A stretch of DNA of 64,000 nucleotides from Cyrtodaria siliqua (GCA_037043455.1 JAWPHD010011427.1:1-64000); one strand, 5' to 3'. Counted from the first letter of the stretch, positions 22,864 to 35,277 are shown. A program made the numbers and translations. The notes: generated from the sequence alone by a model not told the origin.

Positions 22864-23915
22864 ATAGCTGAAGGGAAAGGAGTGCTACAGAGGACGTGTA
22901 TGTTGGGATAGCGGTACTGGTAGAGCAAGGGACAGGAGTGCTTGCTACGGAGGACGTATCTGTTGGAATAGAGTGCTACAGAGGACGTATCTGTTGGAAT
23001 AGGGTACTGGTAGAGCAAGGGAAAGGAGTGCTAAAGAGGACGTATCTATTGGAATAGCGGTACTGGTAAAGCAAGGGAAAGGGGTGCTACAGAGGACGTA
23101 TCTGTTGGAATAGCGGTACTGGTAGAGCAAGGAAAAGGAGCGCTACAGAGGACGTATCTGTTAGAATAGCGGTACCGGTAGAACGAGGAAAAGGAGTGCC
23201 ACAGAGTACATATCTGTTGGTATAGCAATACTGGTAGAGCAAGGGAAAGGAGCGCTAAAGAGGACCTATCTGTTGGAATAGCGGTACTGGTAAAGCAAGG
23301 GAAAGGAGTGCTAAAGAGGACGTATCTGTTGGAATAGGGTAAAGCAATGGACAGGAGTGTTACGGGTTACAGAGTACATATCTGTTGGAATAGCGGTACT
23401 GGTAGAGCAAGGAAGAGGAGTGCTACAGAGGACGTATCTGTTGGAATAGCGGTACTGGTAGAGGTAGGGAAAGGATTGCTAAAGAGGACGTATCTGTTGA
23501 AATAGCGGTACTGGTAAAGCAAGGGAAAGGAGTGCTACAGAGGACGTATCTGTTGGAATAGCGGTACTGGTAGAGCAAGGAAAAGGAGCGCTACAGAGGA
23601 CGTATCTGTTAGAATAGAGGTACCGGTAGAACGAGGAAAAGGAGTGCCACAGAGTACATATATGTTGGAATAGCGGTACTGGTATAGCAAGGGACAGGAG
23701 TGATACAGAGGACGTGTATGTTGGAATAGCGGTACTGGTAGAGCAAGGGAAAGGAGGTCTACAGAGGACGTATCTGTTGGAATAACGGTACTGGTAGAGC
23801 AAGGGAAAGAAGGGCTACAGAGGACGTGTATGTTGGAATAGCGTTACTGGTAAAGTAAGGGAAAGGAGTGCTACAGAGGACGTATCTGTTGGAATAACGG
23901 TTCTGGTAGAGTATA
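22864..23915. repeat. 56-bp satellite
   Basis: About 18 tandem monomers with GGTACTGGTAGAGCAAGG, AAAGGAGTGCTACAGAGG and ACGTATCTGTTGGAATAGC. The period is 56 bp with some shortened units (for example near 22965 and 23340). Minus-strand ORFs rich in YRYSNRYVLC are repeat by-products. Confidence 0.93.
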
Positions 23916-25817
23916 TCATGTCCTCGCCACCGGTGAGTCGAAGATACTCGTATAATACTGTAACAGAGAAGGTAAGTAACGATTTTAAGTCTTCAGTATA
24001 ACTTTTAGAAACACGCTAAATAATTGTATTCATTCGTGAATTTCGATGGCTGCACCTTTTCGATTGATTGTAAGGACAGCGACAATATTTCTAGTATAAA
24101 GCAAATAACAAGAAGAAATAGATTTTATACAGTCACGTTTCTGAACTGAACGTGTCACTAAATTACAGCAACTCCTTTTACATGTGTTTGCAGTTAGCCT
24201 TGGAAGGCAATGTAGATACCATATAAGTTATATTTAATACCGCTTATTTTGTAATAGCGGTAGGAATCATGGTGTCTGTAACAACGTTGAAGGTACAATG
24301 AAGGTACAATGCTACGTAAAGGGAATACAAGCAATCGCTAGTATTGAGAGTGCTGAAGAACTTGGTCAAGGGTGAAAGAAGTATCAAAATCGGATGATAA
24401 ACAAAGGAGATATGATCATTTAAGGTTCTTTTGAAATACATTCGGAAGCTAACATTTTTAGAACTATGACATAACAATTCTAAAATACCATATACATGGC
24501 ATATTTATAGATATGTTAATTAGCTGATTTATAGGGGAAACATCACAGCAAAGGTATAAAACAAAAGTATATTAAAGTGTTATAATGCATTATACGCAGT
24601 AAATGATTTCGCATTTTTTATTTGCAAATTTCTCTAAATGATATTTACCAGTATACGGTATGCGATTGTTTGGCTATGTCACTACAAATCAACGTTAAAG
24701 GTAAGTCTCCGGTAAACGTAACAATCACCTCATCGGTTAAAAGGTAAAAGCTCTTTAAATATCGTTACAAAAACTTCAATAATACCGCGTAAAACTGACT
24801 GTTTGTTACATTTAACATTAGGTTATGAACGAATATTAGATAATTAGCAATACATCTATTAAATAAAATACCGCAAATAGTAGGTATTTTGGAGTTCTAT
24901 GCATATCATTTTGTCGATCATCATGAACTTTGCAAAATCGCAGTATATTCCAGAACTTTAACAATGCATTTTTCAATCTATGCATATTTTATTACTTTGA
25001 CTATTTGACTAGTACGTTGCGGATGGTGGACTATTGATTTCAATTATAAAAATCACTTTTAAACGTTATATATTCTGTGAATTACAGGGTGAAGTGCACA
25101 GCGCAAAATGTTTTCCAAAAAGGAACAGTTTTAACGTAAACGGTAAGTAAAATACCGTTTTTCATAATCATTGTAGCAAGGCTTTTCGTAAAGAAAAAAA
25201 CCCGTCGCTAAATGTAAAAACGTCACTTAACGTAAATCTGTTGTCGCTTGTAGCAACACTAAATGCAAAATCGTCGCGAAAGGTCATCAATTTAGTCACT
25301 AAACGAATCAGTTTAGTCGCGAATCAGTTTAGTCGCTAAACGGTAAACGGAGACTAAAACATAAAACGGTCGCTAAATCTTAAAACATCATGCAAACCTA
25401 GGAGTCGCTTAGGTTTAGAAAAAAGAGGTCAATCAAAAAATAATGTGATACTAACGGCACCGGACCAATCCCTACGTCGAAAACGCTGTTTCTAAAAATA
25501 AAATCAGTCAAAATTGTATCTGTACAAAAGTCAAATGGAACTATTTTCTGCGCTTGTCACCGTATATCAGAACAAGAGTTGATAGTATGAAACTTTTCAA
25601 AAAAACGAGAAAGAACCGAACACAGGATAAATTTCTCTATTATCAAGAGTAGAAGACTACTGAATGCAAACCTAAGTATAAATGCGTGTAAGACACACTG
25701 AAAAAGCCGTGGCATCGCTACTCGCTAGTATTTCTCGAGCCCGCGCAGTACACGACTTAGCAATAAGCCATATGCTTACTTCCGGTCTCGGACCAATAAT
25801 GTACCAGTAAGTTATTA
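23916..25817 (+). other. Low-repeat DNA with three strong splice-donor-like sites
   Basis: The least repetitive stretch of the window. An 18-codon open stretch from ATG 23918 ends at AG|GTAAGT (23972). ATG 24676 runs to AAG|GTAAGT (24701). ATTACAG (25081-25087) and CG|GTAAGT (25143) bracket a 55-nt potential exon. From 25190 to 25400 a degenerate GTCGCTAAA word recurs about eight times. I recognise no protein domain, so a host gene is only a possibility. ORFs at 24244-24477 and 25818-26018 are also unrecognised. Confidence 0.35.
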
Positions 25818-26160
25818 TTGGCGAGCCCTTTACAAAGTGTGCAGCTTTTCTCTGACCAGTTCCATGCCGTTGAAATAAATTTTGAGGAATATACCGCTGA
25901 GTACAGGTTTCATGGAGGATTGCTGAAAGAGACTAATATACTAAACCAAATTGCTAAGTATCAACCTAAGAATATGTCAGTAATATGCTCATGGGTTGTG
26001 TATTTTGTGCTTGATTAGAGATACAGTTAAACTGCAAAATAATGAGTGTAAATCGTCTACTCTGATTGCATGAACATATTTTAAAACTTTTAAGTCAATG
26101 TGTTTTCTTAGAAATATGTTATAACACTTATAGAACTGGGTATATAGGATTTTATTAAGT
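25818..26160. other. Unique DNA with an unrecognised 66-codon ORF
   Basis: The ORF at 25818-26018 (+) matches no family I recognise. Near 25950 it contains AAATTGCTAAGTATCAAC, a word also found in dispersed repeat D, so part of it may derive from that repeat. The DNA from 26019 to the start of repeat D is AT-rich and featureless. Confidence 0.4.
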
Positions 26161-26990
26161 ACTTCGAATTAGTGAAGCTTTCGACGTTCCTAATTCTAAA
26201 ATATGCCAGTTCAAATTATTTTGACATCATTTTTTACTAGCATTAACACTACAAATGCGTTTGCAAAAGACATTTGCGAAATATTTAATGTTAACGCTGA
26301 ATTACAGTTACTTAAATATTAAACATTATTATATAACCTATAAATAGACGCGTTTTCATTGGCTAAAAAGTAATTTTTTAGAAAAAATATCTAGCGATAT
26401 TGACCTGTTTTTTTGATATTGACCTGTTTTTTTGATATTGACCTGTTTTATATAATTGTTTTTTTGATATTGACCTGTTTTATATAATTGTAAATTGAGG
26501 GTTATATAATAAAACAGTTATGGACTTTTCAGCTGTTATACATGATGTTGATATGCACCAAAAAATCATTATTGACCTCGGCTATCGCCTCGGTCAATAA
26601 TGATTTTTTTGGTGCATATCACATCATGTATAACAGCTGAAAAGTCCATAATTGTATAATATTCAATTTAAAGGGAGGTAATTTAAGATTATCCATATTT
26701 CATTTTTTTATAGACGGAGAATCTGCGATAAAGGGGTCAAATTTGTATGTACCAATTTTAAAAATGTTAAGCGATCTTTGACTCATGTTATGTGTTTTAT
26801 CAGCACATTTCTTGTTTTCATATAAAGGGAGGGTAACTCTCAAAAGAAGTAACAATTTAAACAAAAAATAAATGTTATACAAACTATGGGTCAAAACAAA
26901 ATACTTGTCATATATCTTTTCTAAAATATATTTAAAATAAGAAAGTGAGTTAAGATACAAAAGTTGATACTTAGCAATTTTGTTCAGTTA
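26161..26990 (-). repeat. Dispersed repeat D, copy 2, carrying an insertion
   Basis: Reverse-complement copy of 15460-15970, 10 kb away. Shared words include CGAATTAGTGAAGCTTTCG, AGGGAGGTAATTTAAG, AAAGGGAGGGTAACTCTC and TTGATACTTAGCAATTTTG. About 335 bp (26329-26665) present here is absent from copy 1, so the difference is a later insertion. Confidence 0.8.
26329..26665. mobile_element. Foldback element inserted in repeat D
   Basis: The insertion is defined by comparison with copy 1 at 15460-15970. Its left part contains a TTGATATTGACCTGTTTT word repeated four times (26399-26480). Its right part is a near-perfect long hairpin with arms 26519-26579 and 26591-26650 and a short loop containing GGCTATCGCC. 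The arms differ by a single extra T. No ORF; resembles a foldback or MITE-type transposon. Confidence 0.75.
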
Positions 26991-27154
26991 CATGTATAAA
27001 CACGGGAAGAAAGAAGTATGCATCCTGTGCAGACATGTAAGATACAACATCTTTCACGCAATCTACCATCGTCTTTAGCGTTATTCTACTTCAATGAGTT
27101 AAAATAATTGTCTCTATGTAAACGCAATGAATACCACACTTCATTGTTAACCTA

Positions 27155-27735
27155 GATAGCACTGCAGCATATATCAGTGAACTAATTTCAAAAATCAGTT
27201 ACGAAAATAAAAGAAATCTTAGATCCGTATCAAATGAAACTCTGCATGTTCCAAAATGCAAAACATCTTTTTGTAACAAATCTTTCTCAGTTACGGGTCC
27301 CAAACAATGGAATTAACTCCCTCTTGTAATTCCCAAAACAAATTAAAAAAGTCGCCGAAGAGCTATCTTTTAGACACAGTCGAATGATATTTGTTTTTAC
27401 CGTTTTGTTATTTAGACAAATTGTTAGTAGTAGGTTGTGTCCATTCACCATAATATGTTTGTTTTTGTGCAAGATTGAACATTCATAATCATTTAATCAT
27501 GTCTTTTTATTTAAGGTCATAGTTATGTACACTTACTTTATTTTTTATAATAATATATTCATGAATGAATGTTAATATATATATTGTTTCCTATGAGGAC
27601 TATGTGTTGGAATGGCTATTAGCCAAATATGTAATCCTCTGAAAATAAATACATTATTATTATTAGTAGTAGTAGTAGTATTAGTATTAGTATTATTATT
27701 ATTAGTTTTATTATTATTATTATTATTATTTTTAA
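27155..27735 (+). pseudogene. CR1/L2-like LINE 3' end (reverse transcriptase C-terminus relic)
   Basis: The plus strand from about 27155 reads as the extreme C-terminus of a CR1/L2-type LINE protein. AAYISELI is followed by NLRSVSNETL and FSVTGPKQWN, the counterparts of the family's conserved 'SYL..L', 'LRS' and 'F(S/A)..GP..WN.LP' segments. TAA codons interrupt directly after WN and again about 12 codons later, so the frame is dead. A 3' UTR follows, with AAATAAATAC and a (ATT/AGT)n tail at 27652-27735, typical of LINE 3' ends. Upstream reverse transcriptase and endonuclease domains are absent: a 5'-truncated insertion abutting the 45-bp satellite. Clade assignment rests on the C-terminal motifs only. 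Confidence 0.7.
27652..27735 (+). repeat. (ATT/AGT)n microsatellite at a LINE tail
   Basis: Trinucleotide run of ATT with an AGT-rich middle, directly after CTGAAAATAAATAC. Interpreted as the expanded tail of the LINE fragment. Confidence 0.85.
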
Positions 27736-27897
27736 ACAACTTTTAATAATGATGTATGACAAAACAGTTTTCTTATTTTCACCCTTCTGTATCGTCTCCA
27801 CGACTTCTGTACCGATCCTAATCGGCCATTTTTGTTTTAATAAACGGAATTTTATACATAGAGATGGTGTCTTTAGTAATATATGAGTTGTCTCCAA

Positions 27898-30800
27898 GAC
27901 TATAATGAGGCCTGGAATTGTGATGTTAGATTTAAACGTAAGGTTAGTAATGAGGCCTGGAATTGTGACGTTAGATTTAAACATAAGATCAGTAATGAGG
28001 CCTGGAATTGTGATGTTAATTTAAACATAAGATCAGTAATGAGGCCTGGTATTGTGATGTTAATTTAAACATAAGATCAGTAATGGGGCCTGGTATTGTG
28101 ATGTTAATTTAAACATAAGATCAGTAATGAGGCCTAGAATTGTGATGTTAATTTAAACATAAGATCAGTAATGAGGCCTGGTATTGTGATGTTAATTTAA
28201 ACATAAGATCAGTAATGAGGCCTGGAATTGTGACGTTAGATTTAAACATAAGATCAGTAATGAGGCCTGGTATTGTGATGTTAATTTAAACATAAGATCA
28301 GTAATGAGCCTGGTATTGTGATGTTAATTTAAACATAAGATCAGTAATGAGGCCTGGTATTGTGATGTTAATTTAAACATAAGATCAGTAATGAGGCCTG
28401 GAATTGTGATGTTAATTTAAACATAAGATCAGTAATGAGGCCTGGAATTGTGATGTTAATTTAAACATAAGATCAGTAATGAGGCCTGGAATTGTGATGT
28501 TAGTTTAAACATAAGATCAGTAATGAGGCCTGGTAGTGTGATGTTAATTTAAACATAAGATCAGTAATGAGGCCTGGAATTGTGATGTTAATTTAAACAT
28601 AAGATCAGTAATGAGGCCTGGTATTGTGATGTTAATTTAAACATAAGATCAGTAATGAGGCCTGGAATTGTGACGTTAGATTTAAACATAAGATCAGTAA
28701 TGAGGCCTGGTATTGTGATGTTAATTTAAACATAAGATAGTAATGAGGCCTGAAATTGTGACGTTAGATTTAAACGTAAGATCAGTAATGAGGCCTGGTA
28801 TTGTGATGTTAATTTAAACATAAGATCAGTAATGAGGCCTGGAATTGTGACGTTAGATTTTAACATAAGGTTAGTAATGAGGCCTGGAATTGTGACGTTA
28901 GATTTAAACATAAGATCAGTAATGAGGCCTGGAATTGTGACGTTAGATTTAAACATAAGATCAGTAATGAGGCCTGGAATTGTGACGTTAGATTTAAACA
29001 TAAGGTTAGTAATGAGGCCTGGAATTGTGACGTTAGATTTAAACGTAAGATCAGTAATGAGGCCTGGTATTGTGATGTTAATTTAAACATAAGATCAGTA
29101 ATGAGGCCTGGAATTGGGATGTTAATTTAAACATAAGATCAGTAATGAGGCCTGGAATTGTGATGTTAATTTAAACATAAGATCAGTAATGAGGCCTGGA
29201 ATTGTGACGTTAGATTTAAACATAAGGTTAGTAATGAGGCCTGGAATTGTGACGTTAGATTTAAACGTAAGATCAGTAATGAGGCCTGGAATTGTGACGT
29301 TAGGTTTAAACATAAGGTTAGTAATGAGGCCTGGAATTGTGACGTTAGATTTAAATATAAGATCAGTAATGAGGCCTGGAATTGTGACGTTAGATTTAAA
29401 CATAAGATCAGTAATGAGGCCTGGAATTGTGACGTTAGATTTAAACATAAGATCAGTAATGAGGCCTGGTATTGTGATGTTAATTTAAACATAAGATCAG
29501 TAATGAGGCCTGGAATTGTGACGTTAGATTTAAACATAAGATCAGTAATGAGGCCTGGTATTGTGATGTTAATTTAAACATAAGATCAGTAATGAGGCCT
29601 GGAATTGTGACGTTAGATTTAAACATAAGTCTAGTAATGAGGCTTGGTATGTGACATTAGATTTAAACATAAGATCAGTAATGAGGCCTGGAATTGTGAC
29701 GTTAGATTTAAACATAAGATCAGTAATGAGGCCTGGAATTGTGACGTTAGATTTAAACATAAGGTCAGTAATGAGGCCTGGAATTGTGACGTTAGATTTA
29801 AACATAAGATCAGTAATGAGGCCTGGTATTGTGATGTTAATTTAAACATAAGATCAGTAATGAGGCCTGGAATTGTGATGTTAATTTAAACATAAGATCA
29901 GTAATGAGGCCTGGAATTGTGACGTTAGATTTAAACGTAAGATCAGTAATGAGGCCTGGTATTGTGATGTTAATTTAAACATAAGATCAGTAATGAGGCC
30001 TGGAATTGTGACGTTAGATTTAAACATAAGGTTAGTAATGAGGCCTGGAATTGTGACGTTAGATTTAAACGTAAGATCAGTAATGAGGCCTGGAATTGTG
30101 ACGTTAGGTTTAAACATAAGGTTAGTAATGAGGCCTGGAATTGTGACGTTAGATTTAAATATAAGATCAGTAATGAGGCCTGGAATTGTGACGTTAGATT
30201 TAAACATAAGATCAGTAATGAGGCCTGGAATTGTGACGTTAGATTTAAACATAAGATCAGTAATGAGGCCTGGTATTGTGATGTTTATTTAAACATAAGA
30301 TCAGTAATGAGGCCTGGAATTGTGACGTTAGATTTAAACGTAAGATCAGTAATGAGGCCTGGTATTGTGATGTTAATTTAAACATAAGATCAGTAATGAG
30401 GCCTGGAATTGTGACGTTAGATTTAAACATAAGGTTAGTAATGAGGCTTGGAATTGTGACATTACATTTAAACATAAGATCAGTAATGAGGCCTGGAATT
30501 GTGACGTTAGATTTAAACATAAGATCAGTAATGAGGCCTGGAATTGTGACGTTAGATTTAAACATAAGGTCGGTAATGAGGCCTGGAATTGTGACGTTAG
30601 ATTTAAACATAAGATCAGTAATGAGGCCTGGTATTGTGATGTTAATTTAAACATAAGATCAGTAATGAGGCCTGGAATTGTGATGTTAATTTAAACATAA
30701 GATAAGTAATGAGGCCTGGAATTGTGACGTTAGATTTAAACATAAGGTTAGTAATGAGGCCTGGAATTGTGACGTTAGGTTTAAACATAAGGTTAGTAAT

Positions 30801-33800
30801 GAGGCCTGGAATTGTGACGTTAGATTTAAATATAAGATCAGTAATGAGGCCTGGAATTGTGACGTTAGATTTAAACATAAGATCAGTAATGAGGCCTGGT
30901 ATTGTGATGTTAATTGAAACATAAGATCAGTAATGAGGCCTGGAATTGTGACGTTAGATTTAAACGTAAGATCAGTAATGAGGCCTGGTATTGTGATGTT
31001 AATTTAAACATAAGATCAGTAATGAGGCCTGGAATTGTGACGTTAGATTTAAACGTAAGATCAGTAATGAGGCCTGGTATTGTGATGTTAATTTAAACAT
31101 AAGGTCAGTAATGAGGCCTGGAATTGTGACGTTAGATTTAAACATAAGATCAGTAATGAGGCCTGGTATTGTGATGTTAATTTAAACATAAGATCAGTAA
31201 TGAGGCTTGGAATTGTGATGTTAATTGAAACATAAGATCAGTAATGAGGCCTGGAATTGTGACGTTAGATTTAAACATAAGATCAGTAATGAGGCCTGGA
31301 ATTTTGACGTTAGATTTAAACATAAGGTCAGTAATGAGGCCTGGAATTGTGACGTTAGATTTAAACATAAGATCAGTAATGAGGCCTGGAATTGTGACGT
31401 TAGATTTTAACATAAGGTTAGTAATGAGGCTTGGAATTGTGACATTAGATTTAAACATAAGATCAGTAATGAGGCCTGGAATTGTGACGTTAGATTTAAA
31501 CATAAGATAAGTAATGAGGCCTGGAGTTGTGACGTTAGATTTAAACATAAGGTCAGTAATGAGGCCTGGAATTGTGACGTTAGATTTAAACATAAGATCA
31601 GTAATGAGGCCTGGTATTGTGATGTTAATTTAAACATAAGATCAGTAATGAGGCCTGGAATTGTGATGTTAATTTAAACATAAGATCAGTAATGAGGCCT
31701 GGAATTGTGACGTTAGATTTAAACGTAAGATCAGTAATGAGGCCTGGTATTGTGATGTTAATTTAAACATAAGATCAGTAATGAGGCCTGGAATTGTGAC
31801 GTTAGATTTAAACATAAGGTTAGTAATGAGGCCTGGAATTGTGACGTTAGATTTAAACGTAAGATCAGTAATGAGGCCTGGAATTGTGACGTTAGGTTTA
31901 AACATAAGGTTAGTAATGAGGCCTGGAATTGTGATGTTAGATTTAAATATAAGATCAGTAATGAGGCCTGGAATTGTGACGTTAGATTTAAACATAAGAT
32001 CAGTAATGAGGCCTGGAATTGTGACGTTAGATTTAAACATAAGATCAGTAATGAGGCCTGGTATTGTGATGTTAATTTAAACATAAGATCAGTAATCAGG
32101 CCTGGAATTGTGACGTTAGATTTAAACGTAAGATCAGTAATGAGGCCTGGTATTGTGATGTTAATTTAAACATAAGATCAGTAATGAGGCCTGGAATTGT
32201 GACGTTAGATTTAAACATAAGATCAGTCATGAGGCCTGGAATTGTGACGTTAGATTTAAACATAAGATCAGTAATGAGGCCTGGAATTGTGATGTTAGAT
32301 TTAAACATAAGGTCAGTATTGAGGCCTGGAATTGTGACGTTAGATTTAAACATAAGATCAGTAATGAGGCCTGGTATTGTGATGTTAATTTAAACATAAG
32401 ATCAGTAATGAGGCCTGGAATTGTGATGTTAATTTAAACATAAGATCAGTAATGAGGCCTGGAATTGTGACGTTAGATTTAAACGTAAGATCAGTAATGA
32501 GGCCTGGTATTGTGATGTTAATTTAAACATAAGATCAGTAATGAGGCCTGGAATTGTGACGTTAGATTTAAACATAAGGTTAGTAATGAGGCCTGGAATT
32601 GTGACGTTAGATTTAAACGTAAGATCAGTAATGAGGCCTGGAATTGTGACGTTAGGTTTAAACATAAGGTTAGTAATGAGGCCTGGAATTGTGACGTTAG
32701 ATTTAGATATAAGATCAGTAATGAGGCCTGGAATTGTGACGTTAGATTTAAACATAAGATCAGTAATGAGGCCTGGAATTGTGACGTTAGATTTAAACAT
32801 AAGATCAGTAATGAGGCCTGGTATTGTGACGTTATATTTAAACATAAGATCAGTAATGAGGCCTGGAATTGTGACGTTAGATTTAAACATAAGATCAGTA
32901 ATGAGGCCTGGTATTGTGATGTTAATTTAAACATAAGATCAGTAATGAGGCCTGGAATTGTGACGTTAGATTTAAACGTAAGATCAGTAATGAGGCCTGG
33001 TATTGTGATGTTAATTTAAACATAAGATCAGTAATGAGGCCTGGAATTGTGACGTTAGATTTAAACATAAGATTAGTAATGAGGCTTGGAATTGTGACAT
33101 TAGATTTAAACATAAGATCAGTAATGAGGCCTGGAATTGTGACGTTAGATTTAAACATAAGATCAGTAATGAGGCCTGGAATTGTGACGTTAGATTTAAA
33201 CATAAGGTCAGTAATGAGGCCTGGAATTGTGACGTTAGATTTAAACATAAGATCAGTAATGAGGCCTGGTATTGTGATGTTAATTTAAACATAAGATCAG
33301 TAATGAGGCCTGGAATTGTGATGTTAATTTAAACATAAGATCAGTAATGAGGCCTGGAATTGTGACGTTAGATTTAAACGTAAGATCAGTAATGAGGCCT
33401 GGTATTGTGATGTTAATTTAAACATAAGATAGTAATGAGGCCTGAAATTGTGACGTTAGATTTAAACGTAAGATCAGTAATGAGGCCTGGTATTGTGATG
33501 TTAATTTAAACATAAGATCAGTAATGAGGCCTGGAATTGTGACGTTAGATTTAAACATAAGGTTAGTAATGAGGCCTGGAATTGTGACGTTAGATTTAAA
33601 CGTAAGATCAGTAATGAGGCCTGGAATTGTGACGTTAGATTTAAACATAAGGTTAGTAATGAGGCCTGGAATTGTGACGTTAGATTTAAATATAAGATCA
33701 GTAATGAGGCCTGGAATTGGGACGTTAGATTTAAACATAAGATCAGTAATGAGGCCTGGTATTGTGACATTAGATTTAAACATAAGATCAGTAATGAGGC

Positions 33801-34236
33801 CTGGAATTGGGACGTTAGATTTAAACGTAAGGTTAGTAATGAGGCCTGGAATTGTGACGTTAGATTTAAACATAAGATCAGTAATGAGGCCTGGAATTGT
33901 GACGTTAGATTTAAACATAAGATCAGTAATGAGGCCTGGTATTGTGATGTTAACTTAAACATAAGATCAGTAATGAGGCCTGGTATTGTGATGTTAATTT
34001 AAACATAAGATCAGTAATGAGGCCTGGAATTGTGACGTTAGATTTAAGCATAAGATCAGTAATGAGGCCTGGTATTGTGATGTTAATTTAAACATAAGAT
34101 CAGTAATGAGGCCTGGAATTGTGATGTTAGATTTAAACGTAAGATTAGTAATGAGGCCTGAAATTGTGATGTTAGATTTAAATATAAGATCAGTAATGAG
34201 GCCTGGAATTGTGACGTTAGATTTAAACATAAGATC
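27898..34236. repeat. 45/44-bp satellite, about 140 copies
   Basis: The longest uninterrupted array in the window. Monomers contain TAAACATAAGATCAGTAATG, the palindrome AGGCCT, and either GGAATTGTGACGTTAGAT (45 bp) or GGTATTGTGATGTTAAT (44 bp). TTTAAA and GATC recur in nearly every unit. Runs of 45-bp units keep frames open on both strands (RPGIVTLDLNIRSVM plus, NVTIPGLITDLMFKS minus), and the 44-bp form breaks them. Multi-monomer blocks recur at about 29189, 29993, 31781, 32541 and 33524. Sequence identity is very high, indicating recent amplification. No gene. Confidence 0.97.
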
Positions 34237-34902
34237 AGGCTGATTTTGCCTGATCCTGACAGCTTGTCATTTCAAAAGCATGGTACATTTGAGGACATTA
34301 AAGCGATTTTCAAAAACAATGGTACAAACAGCATAAATGAAAATGAATCAAATATGTCTAAAACCTTCATGATTTTCCTCAAAATGTGGTATTTGAGATA
34401 CATTGATTAAGACTGTTTCGACCTTAAGGTAATGTCTATACATTGCAAAACTAATGTTTAAAACTCGTGAATTGTATGTTTTTAACAATATAAATATAAA
34501 AAAAGTAATAATTACATTTCAAAACTTAAAGAATTACGTACACATTGTCAAGCAAGTGCATATTATATTGTGATTGACGTAGGTAATACATTGGTAATCA
34601 AGTTGTCAAATAGCATATATAACAAATCATTTAAAAAACACAATACATACTGCTATAAGAGTATACATGTTAAAGCATTGCAAGAAGTTCTAACTATGAT
34701 TTTTACATTTTTGATAAATGTATTTATATAAGAAAACCACTCGATTATGTCGACTGCGCCTTTTATGTGTGCACTAGTTCTGTCTCATGGTACAGATGAC
34801 TGTAACGTTGGTGCGTTTAAAGCAGGCGTGGTTTAGGGGGATATGAAGGAAGAAGATAATAAAATCAGGCGTGGTTTAAGGGATATGAAGGAATAAGATA
34901 TA
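34237..34902. other. Unique AT-rich DNA
   Basis: No coding or RNA features recognised. Near the right end a block with AATCAGGCGTGGTTTAAGGG and GATATGAAGGAA is tandemly repeated (about 34825 and 34862). It recurs after the foldback element at about 35284. Confidence 0.6.
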
Positions 34903-34905
34903 GAT

Positions 34906-34966
34906 TCCCGAGTGAGAAAGATTCTTGCGATAAGAAACTCGTTTCTATATCGCAAGAATATTTCTC
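34906..34966. other. Imperfect hairpin
   Basis: GAGTGAGAAAGATTCTTGCG is mirrored by CGCAAGAATATTTCTCACGAG around a central AAACTCGTTT palindrome, giving about 25 paired bases. It lies inside the interval between two copies of the AATCAGGCGTGG block. Confidence 0.7.
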
Positions 34967-35013
34967 ACGAGTAAATTATTTTCCGTATCACGACAAAAAT
35001 GTTAATTAAACTA

Positions 35014-35277
35014 TATAATATATATTCTGTGACGAATTTCTTTCCAAACGTCTTTTGACACAAGTATTCCTACTTCTGTCACTCCTTTGGCGACAGCGCG
35101 GAGTAATATCATGAGGTCAATTCATGACGTAATATCGTGACGTCTGTCGTTTAGTTCATAACATTTGGCTACTGTGCTATCTTGCACACTAGGCGAGATA
35201 GCACAGTAGAGTAAGGGATATGTTATAGATTTTCTCAAATTGGGAAATTTCTATAATTCATCACAGAATATATAATA
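35014..35277. mobile_element. Short MITE with an internal perfect stem
   Basis: The left end TATATTCTGTGACGAATT and right end AATTCATCACAGAATATA are inverted repeats with one mismatch. In the middle, CTACTGTGCTATCT (35169-35182) and AGATAGCACAGTAG (35196-35209) form a perfect 14-bp stem. Total length is about 264 bp, non-coding. It sits between repeats of the AATCAGGCGTGGTTTA block. Confidence 0.75.

Noticed and set aside
28726..34230. Many RPGIVTLDLNIRSVM / NVTIPGLITDLMFKS ORFs as a gene family
   Set aside because: They are frames of the 45-bp satellite and break wherever the 44-bp monomer occurs.
27898..34236. CRISPR array
   Set aside because: Repeats are contiguous without unique spacers, and all other signs (LINEs, SINEs, MITEs) point to an animal genome. 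The same applies to the other arrays.
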